A stretch of DNA of 24,163 nt from positions 1 to 24,163 of the forward strand of contig DJNB01000247.1 in the NCBI GenBank assembly GCA_002435545.1, in the 5' to 3' direction. Below the pieces are notes generated by a model that was not told where the DNA came from, made no database searches, and worked only from the letters and a program-made list of their open reading frames with translations. The DNA comes from Lachnoclostridium sp. UBA6475. GTDB taxonomy: Bacteria > Bacillota > Clostridia > Lachnospirales > Lachnospiraceae. Of this stretch, positions 1 to 8,002 are shown piece after piece (position 1 is the stretch's first letter; each line of letters opens with the position of its first letter). Position numbers and translations under genes: made by a program.

Positions 1-1016
1 CAACAGATTCGCCAGTACCACCGACGGATTCACCAGTACCACCAACAGATTCGCCAGTACCACCAACAGATTCGCCGGCACCACCAACAGATTCGCCAGT
101 ACCACCGACGGATTCACCCGCACCGCCAACAGATGAGCCAACTCCAACGCCGACAGCAGTACCACCGACAGATGCTCCGACGACAGCTCCAACGCTCGTT
201 CCGACAGCAGTGCCAACTGTAGTACCAACCGCAGCACCTACGGCAGCACCGGCTATGAAGATTACGCAGTCACTTGTAAAGAAAGATGGAGAATATTTTG
301 CACCAATCAGCAAAAAAGATCTGAAATTGCAGATTATTGTTGAAAATGCAGATAAGTCAGCTCTGCAATATCAGTGGTATTGTAATGGCAAAAAAGTAGA
401 TGGAGACAGTGATACATTATCGATCAAAGTGAGCAAAAAAGGAACGATGACTTATACTTGCGACATCTACAATAAAGCGACAAAAGAGACAAAGAAAGCA
501 GCTGGATCGTGGAAGATAACCGGCTATAATGCGAAAGTTTCGATTACATTTAAGAAGACGAAGAAGATAAAAGATATCTTTGGAAAAGAACTTAAATTAA
601 GTAAAATTACAGTTCCGAAAAAAGCCAAAAAGGCATTGGCAGTAGACGCGAAAAAAGAAACCATTAAGGTGAAAAAATACTGCAAAAATGTGAAAGTTAC
701 TTTGGTTACCAAAGATGGAAAGAGCATTGAAATTGCAGTATCGACGGTATATCCGAGACCGAAAGTAACAAAGAATAAAGGAGCAGTAAAAACTTATGTT
801 GATGGAAGATATTGTATCGTATCTTTTAAGGCCTCTAATGTAAAAGGCGCAACAAAAGTTTTATATGAATATTCAAAGAAAAAAGATAAAGGATTTAAAA
901 AATCAAAATTTAAAAGTTTTTATGTTAAAGAAGGAAATGTGAGATATTTCCGAGCAATTGCTGTGTATGGAAAGCAAAAATCTCCATATTCAAAGGTAAT
1001 TAAAATCAAAGGTTAG
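1..1016 (+). CDS. Secreted/surface protein with TDSPVPP repeats and Ig/FnIII-like tail (5' truncated)
   Basis: The reading frame is open to the window edge (first full codon at 3), so this is the C-terminal part of a longer protein; the internal ATG at 255 or any later Met is not the real start. The visible N-terminal part is a Pro/Thr/Ser linker of six heptads (TDSPVPP or TDSPAPP, bases 3-128), followed by irregular PT-rich sequence. After it comes about 250 residues of Lys-rich beta sequence. One stretch has an Ig-like pattern (QYQWYCNGKKV followed by MTYTCDIYN), and the end resembles a fibronectin III strand pattern (VRYFRAIAVYGKQKSPYSKVIKIKG, quoted only in part here as the final ~25 residues). 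The gene stops at 1014-1016, and its stop overlaps the AGGAGG of the next gene, so it is probably cotranscribed with the kinases. A cell-surface protein is likely, because similar PT linkers and beta tails occur in the secreted proteins at the other end of the window. Specific function is unknown. Confidence 0.8.
   Translation, partial: TDSPVPPTDSPVPPTDSPVPPTDSPAPPTDSPVPPTDSPAPPTDEPTPTPTAVPPTDAPTTAPTLVPTAVPTVVPTAAPTAAPAMKITQSLVKKDGEYFAPISKKDLKLQIIVENADKSALQYQWYCNGKKVDGDSDTLSIKVSKKGTMTYTCDIYNKATKETKKAAGSWKITGYNAKVSITFKKTKKIKDIFGKELKLSKITVPKKAKKALAVDAKKETIKVKKYCKNVKVTLVTKDGKSIEIAVSTVYPRPKVTKNKGAVKTYVDGRYCIVSFKASNVKGATKVLYEYSKKKDKGFKKSKFKSFYVKEGNVRYFRAIAVYGKQKSPYSKVIKIKG
3..128 (+). repeat. Six in-frame 21-base repeats coding TDSPVPP/TDSPAPP
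   Basis: Units start at 3, 24, 45, 66, 87 and 108, with mostly silent differences (aca/acg, tcg/tca, cca/ccg) plus a V-to-A change in units 4 and 6. The array runs off the left edge, so the copy number is a minimum. It encodes an extended linker typical of wall-spanning or surface proteins and may vary in copy number between strains. Confidence 0.9.
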
Positions 1017-1027
1017 GAGGAAGACCT

Positions 1028-3259
1028 ATGAAATTATGTTTAGGCTGTATGGAGCAGATGGAAGATTCAGCCGCTGTTTGTCCACATTGCGGATTTAATG
1101 AAGCGGCATTTACACAGGAATCCTATTATCTGACTCCCGGTACGATTATTGGGAAAAAATATATCCTTGGTAAGGTAGTAAAATACGGAGGATACACGGT
1201 TACTTACCTTGGTATGGATGCCGAGAAAAACGAAAAAGTAATGGTAAAAGAATATCTTCCGAGTGAATTTTCCACACGATCTGCCGGAGAAAAAGAAGTT
1301 ACCATTTACTCCGGCGATGCATTGGAATTGTTTAACCAGGGATTGACTACGTTCTTGAATGAGGCAAACCGTATCCAGCATTTGGAAAATCCGCAGGGAA
1401 TTGCAAAGGTCTATGACTGCGTTGCGGAAAATGATACCGGATATGTTATTTCAGAATATGTTGAAGGACAGACGTTGAAAGAGCTGATGGAAACCAAGGG
1501 AAAATTCAGCTGGCAGGAAGCCAAAGATTTTGTTTGCCAAATTTTGGCAGGACTAAGTCTGGTACATCCGATGGATATCATTCACTGTGATATTTCACCG
1601 GATACGATCATGCTTACAAACGACGGCGAAGTCAAATTGCTGGATTTCGGTTCAACACGTTATGTTACGACAGCAAATTCATCCAGCCTTGCTATTATTT
1701 TGAAGCAGGGCTTTGCGCCGGAAGAACAGTACCGCAGCCAGGGAGTTCGCGGACCGTGGACGGATGTTTATGCACTGGGAGCGGTAATGTATTATATGAT
1801 TACCGGAACCGTTCCGATCGAGTCGGTAGACCGTGCGCTCTTAGATGAATTAAAAGAGCCGTCAAAACTTGGTATCTCGATCCCGGAAAATGTAGAAAAT
1901 GCGATGATGAATGCGTTAAATGTGTATCAAAAAGACCGTACACCATCTGCAGAAGTATTTTTGCAGGAATTAAACAGTCCGGAAGTAAGACGTATCCAGG
2001 TAAAACAAAAACGGCGTGAGACAGGAAAATTCCCTATATGGGCAAAAGTGCTTGTGGCCGGACTTTTGTGTGTTGTTGTGGCAGGAGGTGTGGTTGTATT
2101 CCGTATGCAGTCTGAAAAGCAGCAGCAACAAAGTGAAGTGGGACAAGATGGTACGAGTCAGGCATTAATGCAGAATCTTATCGGTAAGACACCGGAAGAA
2201 GCGAAAAAAGACTTTGATTCAGAAGAAACGTATAAGGGTTTGAATATTTCGTTGAAAAAGAGTGAAGATGAAGACTTTGTTTTTAGTCAGGATTACGCAG
2301 GTAAAATTGCATTCCAGAGTAAAAATGAAGGAGAAAAATTGAAAAAAGGAGATATTGTTAAATATATTGTTGGTAATAACCAAAAGATTCATTACTCCGA
2401 AATCAATGAATTTAAAGATGCCAGATTGCTTATGGAGGCGATAAAACTCACTGATAAACAGGGCGAAGGAATCACGGACAGAGCGGAAGCCAAAGGAAAA
2501 CCCTACGGAAGTCTGGCGAAAATCCGTATGAAAGATGGCAGTGTGATTGATAATGTACAAGATCAAAATAAGCAGTCTCAAGTGATAGAAATTGCCAATA
2601 TTGATAAAGTGTATTATTACGCCTGTGATTATTTCTATACCGGTAATTTTGAAAAAACCGTTGGAAATCAGGTGGGTAAACCAATTCAATCGGTTAAGAT
2701 GCCATTGTATAACCGGGATAAAAATGGAAAACCACAGAAAACCGGACGTAAAGAGAGCGTAGAAAGTGCAAGTTTTGTGGATAGCGATAATTATACGTTT
2801 GAGAGTTCTACTGATGATAAATTCAGACCGGGAAATGTAGCATATCAGTACAGCCCAAAGTCGAATAAACTTGATGCTTCGGATTCGGAGAATACCAGTG
2901 TTGTGTTCCGGGTAATCCATGCGGATGGAAACCTTTCCTCAATGCTTGGCAAGACAGCAGATCAGGTATCTGCTAAGATCAAAGAAATTATGGGAAATAA
3001 AAACTGTTCTATCAAGTACTCGGATCCGGATGCAAAAACCGCAAGTGCGGTCGTAGAGGGCGTTACGATCAAAAAGGGCAATGATGTAAAGAAGACGTTC
3101 AGCCCACAGGAGGATAATCTGGAATTTACACTCCAGGTACGGGAACCACAGCCGGAACCGGTAGTTACACAGGCACCGGAAAAATCTGCGGCACCACCAT
3201 CGTGGGAGACAGAACCCCCAGCACAGAGAAAAAGTCCAAATATAGGAAATACTAACTAA
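1028..3259 (+). CDS. Zinc ribbon-Ser/Thr kinase-TM-PASTA-like protein, probable pseudokinase
   Basis: 743 residues, starting at ATG 1028 after AGGAGG. Order: zinc ribbon (C4, C7, C18, C21); kinase domain about 38-320; one TM segment about 337-359; ectodomain with a PASTA-like stretch about 383-450; then unassigned sequence and a Pro/Gln/Glu-rich tail. The topology fits a PrkC/PknB-type receptor with a cytosolic kinase and an outside sensor. Kinase landmarks are partly altered. The glycine loop reads KYGGYTVTY where its neighbours have GGFGITY. K74 (VKEYLP) and the DFG (206-208) are present. The catalytic loop reads HCDISPDT (186-193), so the HRD Arg is Cys and the Mg-binding Asn is Thr193. 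The APE-region motif (APEEQY...GPWTDVY) is intact. The changes suggest weak or absent catalysis and a scaffold or allosteric role, which is inference. Kinase family assignment is firm; the ectodomain ligand is unknown. Confidence 0.92.
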   Translation: MKLCLGCMEQMEDSAAVCPHCGFNEAAFTQESYYLTPGTIIGKKYILGKVVKYGGYTVTYLGMDAEKNEKVMVKEYLPSEFSTRSAGEKEVTIYSGDALELFNQGLTTFLNEANRIQHLENPQGIAKVYDCVAENDTGYVISEYVEGQTLKELMETKGKFSWQEAKDFVCQILAGLSLVHPMDIIHCDISPDTIMLTNDGEVKLLDFGSTRYVTTANSSSLAIILKQGFAPEEQYRSQGVRGPWTDVYALGAVMYYMITGTVPIESVDRALLDELKEPSKLGISIPENVENAMMNALNVYQKDRTPSAEVFLQELNSPEVRRIQVKQKRRETGKFPIWAKVLVAGLLCVVVAGGVVVFRMQSEKQQQQSEVGQDGTSQALMQNLIGKTPEEAKKDFDSEETYKGLNISLKKSEDEDFVFSQDYAGKIAFQSKNEGEKLKKGDIVKYIVGNNQKIHYSEINEFKDARLLMEAIKLTDKQGEGITDRAEAKGKPYGSLAKIRMKDGSVIDNVQDQNKQSQVIEIANIDKVYYYACDYFYTGNFEKTVGNQVGKPIQSVKMPLYNRDKNGKPQKTGRKESVESASFVDSDNYTFESSTDDKFRPGNVAYQYSPKSNKLDASDSENTSVVFRVIHADGNLSSMLGKTADQVSAKIKEIMGNKNCSIKYSDPDAKTASAVVEGVTIKKGNDVKKTFSPQEDNLEFTLQVREPQPEPVVTQAPEKSAAPPSWETEPPAQRKSPNIGNTN

Positions 3260-3282
3260 CCAATTCCAAGGAGGAACACATT

Positions 3283-5253
3283 ATGCGATTATGTTATCAT
3301 TGCATGCATCAGATTCAAGATGAAAAAGTACATACTTGCCCCGCATGTGGGAAACCGCTGAAAGTACGGCAGGAGAACGCATCGGAAATGCTTCCTCCGG
3401 GGACCGTACTGCAGGGAAAATTTCTGATCGGCTATTCGATTGGATTTGGTGGTTTTGGAATCACTTACATCGGATGGGATCAGGTATTGCAGCGAAAAGT
3501 TGCGATCAAAGAATTTTATCCAAGACAGATTACGGAGAGAAACGAGGATGGTGTGACCGTGACGGTAACCGACAGCGAGATGAAAGGACGTTTTCGTGCC
3601 GGTTTGCAGTCGTTTTTGCAGGAGGCGCGCAGTCTGGCGTCTCTGCAGGACACCGTCAAAGGTGTCGTATCCATTGCCAGTTATTTTGAGGCAAACGGAA
3701 CCGGTTATATCGTTATGGAATATCTCGAAGGAATGGATGTAAAAAATATCCTGAAAAAAAGTGGTGGAAAAAGAGAGTATGAGTGGTGCCGCCAGGTGAT
3801 TCTGACGGTGCTGCATACCCTCCGTGATGTACATAGACAAGGGATTCTGCACCGTGATATTGCACCGGATAACGTATTTATTACAAATGAAGGTGTGATC
3901 AAATTGATCGATTTTGGAGCCGCAAAGCATACGGCAGACTTGATCAATACGCGTTCGGACATCGTGCTGAAAGTCGGATATGCGCCGATTGAACAGTATT
4001 CCAAGACGGCAAAACAGGGACCTTATACCGATCTTTATGCAGTCGCTGCGTTATTTTACCGGATGCTGACAGGAATGAAACCGGCGCCTGCCAATGAACG
4101 TGTCAACGAAGATACGCTGGTGCCGCCATCCGCTCTCGGCGTGTCGATTCCGGAGCAGGCAGAGATGGCGATCATGGTATGTCTGAACATCCGGCCGGAG
4201 CACCGCCTGCAGAGTGCGGGTGATTTTATGGAAGCACTGGATGGCACAGGATTTGAGCCAAAGTACGAGCCGGATTGGATCCTGCCGTACCAGCTTATGA
4301 TGGAAACGAAGCAGGGAAAACTGGCAAAAATGTCGGCACCTGTCAAAGGATTGATTTTATTTGCGGCAATATTGGTCGTGGCAGGTGGAATATTTGCAGC
4401 CAGCAGGATATTGACGAAAAAGGAAACGGTCGAAGTGACTCAGATCTCTTCCGATGTTATGATGCCGGATTGTGTTGGAAAGACCAGTGAAGAAGCGGTT
4501 GCAAGTCTTCAGGAGGCGGGTATACCATTTTATGAAAAACTTACCTACGAATACAATCCGGGTACGGAAAAAGGAAAAGTTACGGCGCAAAGTATCAAGT
4601 CGGGTACAAATCTGCAGGAAGGGGATGTTGTAAATCTGACGGTCAGCGGTGGAAATAGTACATTTACAATGCCGGATTGCTCCACAATGAATCGTGAAGA
4701 TGCAGTGAACTTTTTTGAAAGTAAAGACATCCCGGTTAAAACAGATGAAAGTTTTTCAGATGATATACCAAGTGGGCAGCTGGTTGTGCAGACGGTAGCG
4801 GCAGGAGAAGATTACACGATTGGTGATTCGAGTGAACTTGGGATTACCTTGATCTATTCGATTGGCAAGAAAAGTGATTATGATGTCAAGATGCCGAATC
4901 TGAAAAATATGTCCGTAAAAGAAGCGGAGAAAAAACTGAAAGACATGGCTCTTGTATTGAATATTGAAAAGGTAAAAGACACAGCGCACAGCAGTGTGAA
5001 AAAAGGTAAGATCAGCGATCAGTCAATCAAGGCAGGTGAAACAATAAATACTTATAGCAGCCGGGGATCGGAATTGATCCTTTATACCAGTATTGGTCCA
5101 AAGCCAACACCAAAACCGACCAAAGAACCGGAAAAAGTGCAGCAGGCACAACCAAGTACGACTATGCCGCATGAAGCCGATACATCGGACAATCGGTTTT
5201 CCGGGTTAAATAAAAAGAAAAAAAGCGGAAGCAGATTTTCAGGATTAAACTAA
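3283..5253 (+). CDS. Zinc ribbon-Ser/Thr kinase-TM-triple PASTA receptor kinase
   Basis: 656 residues, starting at ATG 3283 behind AAGGAGG. Order: zinc ribbon (C4, C7, C19, C22); kinase about 40-320 with a good glycine loop (GFGGFGITY), K76, HRDIAPDN (190-197, Asn present) and DFG (210-212); TM about 356-374; three PASTA-type repeats beginning near 393, 462 and 535 (each opens VMMPDC, FTMPDC or VKMPNL); then a PKPTPKPTKEPE linker. PASTA repeats bind muropeptide or lipid II in PrkC/PknB/Stk1 relatives, so this is the best candidate for the active wall-sensing kinase of the locus. The catalytic-loop Lys usual in Ser/Thr kinases (HRDLKxxN) is Ala here, as Ser in its siblings, a pattern shared across this group. 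The last residues hold a duplicated RFSGLN motif separated by KKKKSGS, and the following 270 bases contain an out-of-frame coding remnant, so the native C-terminus may have been altered by a frameshift. Confidence 0.95.
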   Translation: MRLCYHCMHQIQDEKVHTCPACGKPLKVRQENASEMLPPGTVLQGKFLIGYSIGFGGFGITYIGWDQVLQRKVAIKEFYPRQITERNEDGVTVTVTDSEMKGRFRAGLQSFLQEARSLASLQDTVKGVVSIASYFEANGTGYIVMEYLEGMDVKNILKKSGGKREYEWCRQVILTVLHTLRDVHRQGILHRDIAPDNVFITNEGVIKLIDFGAAKHTADLINTRSDIVLKVGYAPIEQYSKTAKQGPYTDLYAVAALFYRMLTGMKPAPANERVNEDTLVPPSALGVSIPEQAEMAIMVCLNIRPEHRLQSAGDFMEALDGTGFEPKYEPDWILPYQLMMETKQGKLAKMSAPVKGLILFAAILVVAGGIFAASRILTKKETVEVTQISSDVMMPDCVGKTSEEAVASLQEAGIPFYEKLTYEYNPGTEKGKVTAQSIKSGTNLQEGDVVNLTVSGGNSTFTMPDCSTMNREDAVNFFESKDIPVKTDESFSDDIPSGQLVVQTVAAGEDYTIGDSSELGITLIYSIGKKSDYDVKMPNLKNMSVKEAEKKLKDMALVLNIEKVKDTAHSSVKKGKISDQSIKAGETINTYSSRGSELILYTSIGPKPTPKPTKEPEKVQQAQPSTTMPHEADTSDNRFSGLNKKKKSGSRFSGLN

Positions 5254-5522
5254 TAAAAGAAGATGGGGAACCCCAATATTTTGTTTATAACAAAAAAGAA
5301 TATAGTTCTTTTTCCGGCATAGATCCTTCAACGTCGGGTGTATTGTTATATACGCAAGATGAGGAATCCGGTTTATTTAATCTCTATGAAGTAGAAGACG
5401 GTAAACGGCTGCTGGATGGTTATAATAAATTCGAGCAAATAGACAATTATATTTATGCTTACAAAGATAGTAAATGGGAGATATACAAGGTAAGTATCCC
5501 TGAAAAATACCAAACTAACTAA
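5214..5522 (+). pseudogene. Coding remnant in the -1 frame after kinase 2, no start codon
   Basis: From 5214 to the TAA at 5520-5522 a frame stays open for about 102 codons. Its codon choice is typical of the neighbours (for example EDGEPQYFVYNKKEY, GVLLYTQDEESGLFNLYEV and YIYAYKDSKWEIYKVSI), but it has no ATG or GTG and no ribosome site. It overlaps the end of the kinase 2 gene in the -1 frame, and the overlap contains a run of seven A (5218-5224). One extra A there would fuse this segment to the kinase 2 ectodomain. Its repeating aromatic/charged beta pattern would suit an extracellular sensor domain. Three readings fit: a lost C-terminal domain of kinase 2 after an A-run contraction, a domain made by programmed -1 slippage, or the 3' relic of a deleted gene. 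The end (ACTAACTAAC) matches the end of the kinase 1 gene at 3251-3260, hinting at recombination between the kinase genes. Confidence 0.5.
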
Positions 5523-5539
5523 CGAAAGTGGTGACAAAC

Positions 5540-6724
5540 ATGGCGAAAAAGTTTATAGATCCCAATCGACTTTGTATGGGATGTATGACTGAATTAGAAG
5601 ACCCGTCGAAGCCGTGTCCGCACTGTGGATTCTGGCTGCCAAAATATCAAAAACCGGCAAACAGTCTTCCGCCGATGGAGATATTAAATGGAAAATATTT
5701 GATCGGAAAAGTGATCGGTGTGGGTGGTTTTGGTATCACTTATATCGGATGGAATTTATTTCTTTGCACGAAAGTCTGTATCAAAGAATATTTTCCCAAA
5801 GGTGTGGCTTTCCGGCCGGAAAACCAGACGAATTCAAATTCATATGCGTACACACAATATAGTGTAGATGTATATACAGAACATAAGGACAAATCCATGA
5901 CAGCCTATATGGGTGGTTTGAGAACCTATATAAAAGAGGCGGAAAATCTTGCAAAATTTTATACGATGCCGGGGATCATTTCGGTAAGAGATTTCTTTTA
6001 TGGCAACCGCACCGCGTACATCGTTATGGAGTATCTGGAGGGAATCACGCTCAAACAGCTGGCGAAAAAAAGCGGTGGAAAATTAAAACCGGAATTGCTT
6101 TTTCCGATGCTTCGTGATGTGTTTCGTGCGATGAATATGGTACATAAAAGTGGAATCATTCATAGAGATATCAGTCCGGATAATATCATGATCGACCGGC
6201 AGTATAAAGCAAAAGTGATTGATTTTGGAGCTGCCCGTGATTATCACACGAACGAAGATAAATCGGTTTTGTTAAAGCATGGATACGCACCTGTCGAGCA
6301 GTACGACCGCAACGGGGAACTGGGACCATGGACAGATATTTATAGTCTGAGCGCCACGATATATTATCTGCTTAGCGGGATCAAGATCCAGCGGTCGATC
6401 GAACGGCAGACAAACGACCGGGTACAGCTGCTGCAAGTAGTTGGAGTTCCGATTACGGAAGAGCAGGATCTGGCGATAAAGAAAGCATTAAGCATTGATA
6501 AAAAGGATCGTTTTCAGACAATGGCGGAATTTTATCAGGCATTGTACGGCGAATCTCTGGAGAAAAAAGACAACAGTCCGGAGCCGCCGAAAGTGCAGAA
6601 TGCCAGTATGCAGGCAGCAGTTCCGCACCGGAAAAAACCGGAAGGAAATGTCATTGATGCAGCGCAAAAATACTTAGCAGAACACGGAGAAGTAAAAAAT
6701 GGAGACAACGCAATTAACAGATAA
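5540..6724 (+). CDS. Soluble zinc ribbon Ser/Thr protein kinase
   Basis: 394 residues from ATG 5540. A GTG at 5528 is in frame but has no ribosome site before it, while AAAGTGGTG lies at a normal distance from the ATG. Zinc ribbon C12, C15, C26, C29. Kinase domain about 45-340 with glycine loop GVGGFGITY, K82 (IKEYFP), HRDISPDN (208-215) and DFG (228-230), and YAPVEQY...GPWTDIY. All core catalytic residues are present, so it should be active. There is no TM segment; the C-terminal ~60 residues are polar and low-complexity. It is likely a cytosolic kinase working downstream of, or beside, the two receptor kinases. Its last 26 bases overlap the next gene, implying translational coupling. Confidence 0.93.
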   Translation: MAKKFIDPNRLCMGCMTELEDPSKPCPHCGFWLPKYQKPANSLPPMEILNGKYLIGKVIGVGGFGITYIGWNLFLCTKVCIKEYFPKGVAFRPENQTNSNSYAYTQYSVDVYTEHKDKSMTAYMGGLRTYIKEAENLAKFYTMPGIISVRDFFYGNRTAYIVMEYLEGITLKQLAKKSGGKLKPELLFPMLRDVFRAMNMVHKSGIIHRDISPDNIMIDRQYKAKVIDFGAARDYHTNEDKSVLLKHGYAPVEQYDRNGELGPWTDIYSLSATIYYLLSGIKIQRSIERQTNDRVQLLQVVGVPITEEQDLAIKKALSIDKKDRFQTMAEFYQALYGESLEKKDNSPEPPKVQNASMQAAVPHRKKPEGNVIDAAQKYLAEHGEVKNGDNAINR

Positions 6725-7991
6725 TCCATGGAGCCAGGGGGGAAAGATCGCAAGACGGTATACTCTTTCCAAGATGGTACTGGCAAAACCGGAGCAGGTT
6801 ATCTGGAAGGCAATGGATGAAAAATTGAATATCGAATGTTTCATATTGATGTCCATTACAATTTCGCGCGTTGAACTCCGGCAGATTGCATGGAACATGA
6901 TATGCCACGAATCGGAACCGGGATGTCCGGTAGTTTACGGGATGTACCGGGCAGCCGGCCGGGATATCGTAATATTTTCATACGATGCAGAACAGAGCGT
7001 AGAGACGGTGATTGCAAAGTGGCTCAAACCACGGAGACAAAAGCCGGAAGCAATTGAAAAGATGTCAAGTTCGCTTCGGCCGGAGATGGAAAAGAGGATT
7101 CTGCCGGCAGGGACGATATTAAACCGGCGTTATGAGATCATTGCTCCGCTGGGAATCGGCGGATTTGGTGTGACGTATCTGTGTATCGACCGTATTTTAC
7201 TGAGAAATGTTGCAATTAAAGAATACTTTCCGGAAAGTTACGCATCGCGTGACGGAAAGTATGTAATGGTTGCTTCTGCACAGGCGCTGGATGCGTTTCG
7301 TGGGGGATACCGGTTGTTTTGGCAGGAAATCCTTTTGACAGTGCGTCTGAATCCACAGAAAAATCTGCCGACCGTTTATGATGTATTTGAAGAAAATGAC
7401 ACTGCCTATATGGTTATGCGATACGAAAGTGGAGAAAGTGTCGGACGCGAATACCGCGCAAGAAGTTACATCGCATACACACCCAAACGTATGTGCGAAC
7501 TGATTCTTCCGATGCTGGAAGGACTCCGGTATCTTCATAAATATAATATATTACATTGTGACATCTCGCCGGCTAATATCATTCATCGGAACGATGGGGA
7601 GATTGTATTGATCGATCTGGGATCGGCGATGGATATGGCCGATAAAGAAGCGGTGTACAATGTTGCCGTATTAAAAAAAGATTTTGCGGCTCCTGAGCAG
7701 TTTATCAATGCGAAAACCGGACATATGGTAAAAAAGATCGGTGCATGGACAGATATTTATGCGGTGGGAGCGACAATGTATTATCTGCTGACAGGAGAAA
7801 AGGCAGACGATGCAGTAACGCGTATGGAAACGAAGAAGAAGTTACAGCTTCCTGCGGAATTTGACGGAAAACTGAAAAAGGGATGGTTTAAATTAGTACA
7901 GCAGTGTATGGAATTAGAACCGGAAAAGAGAGTAAAATCCGTAGAAGAATTAAGCAGGCAGATTACGAAACTTTTAAAAAAGGAGAAGTAG
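6699..7991 (+). CDS. Soluble Ser/Thr kinase with vestigial extra N-lobe
   Basis: 430 residues, starting at ATG 6699 inside the preceding gene, with GGAGA eight bases upstream. There is no zinc ribbon. Residues about 13-110 look like a decayed kinase N-lobe: GKIARRYTLSKMVLA...VIWKAMDEKLNIECFILMSI lines up with the protein's own GTILNRRYEIIAPLG...VTYLCIDRILLRNVAIKEY, but without the glycine-rich loop or the Lys. The true kinase starts near 135: glycine loop GIGGFGVTY, K174, HCDISPAN (286-293, HRD Arg is Cys, Asn present), DLG (306-308) in place of DFG, and AAPEQF...GAWTDIYAVG. There is no TM segment. With Lys, catalytic Asp and Asn kept, activity is possible; as a non-RD kinase it would not need classic activation-loop phosphorylation. 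The extra lobe may be regulatory or only a relic of gene duplication. Kinase assignment is firm; the N-lobe reading is inference from a by-eye alignment. Confidence 0.9.
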   Translation: METTQLTDNPWSQGGKIARRYTLSKMVLAKPEQVIWKAMDEKLNIECFILMSITISRVELRQIAWNMICHESEPGCPVVYGMYRAAGRDIVIFSYDAEQSVETVIAKWLKPRRQKPEAIEKMSSSLRPEMEKRILPAGTILNRRYEIIAPLGIGGFGVTYLCIDRILLRNVAIKEYFPESYASRDGKYVMVASAQALDAFRGGYRLFWQEILLTVRLNPQKNLPTVYDVFEENDTAYMVMRYESGESVGREYRARSYIAYTPKRMCELILPMLEGLRYLHKYNILHCDISPANIIHRNDGEIVLIDLGSAMDMADKEAVYNVAVLKKDFAAPEQFINAKTGHMVKKIGAWTDIYAVGATMYYLLTGEKADDAVTRMETKKKLQLPAEFDGKLKKGWFKLVQQCMELEPEKRVKSVEELSRQITKLLKKEK

Positions 7992-8002
7992 GAGGTAGTG
8001 AA

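Noticed and set aside
1..128. Regular short repeats resembling a CRISPR array
   Set aside because: The units are contiguous with no unique spacers and stay in one reading frame coding TDSPVPP; this is a protein repeat.
2219..2920. 233-codon open frame on the minus strand inside kinase 1
   Set aside because: Rich in Phe/Ile/Asn from reverse reading of Lys/Glu codons, no ribosome site, fully covered by a strong plus-strand gene.
3336..3689. Second plus-strand frame inside kinase 2
   Set aside because: It overlaps the zinc ribbon and kinase core of a clear gene and has no domain or ribosome site of its own.
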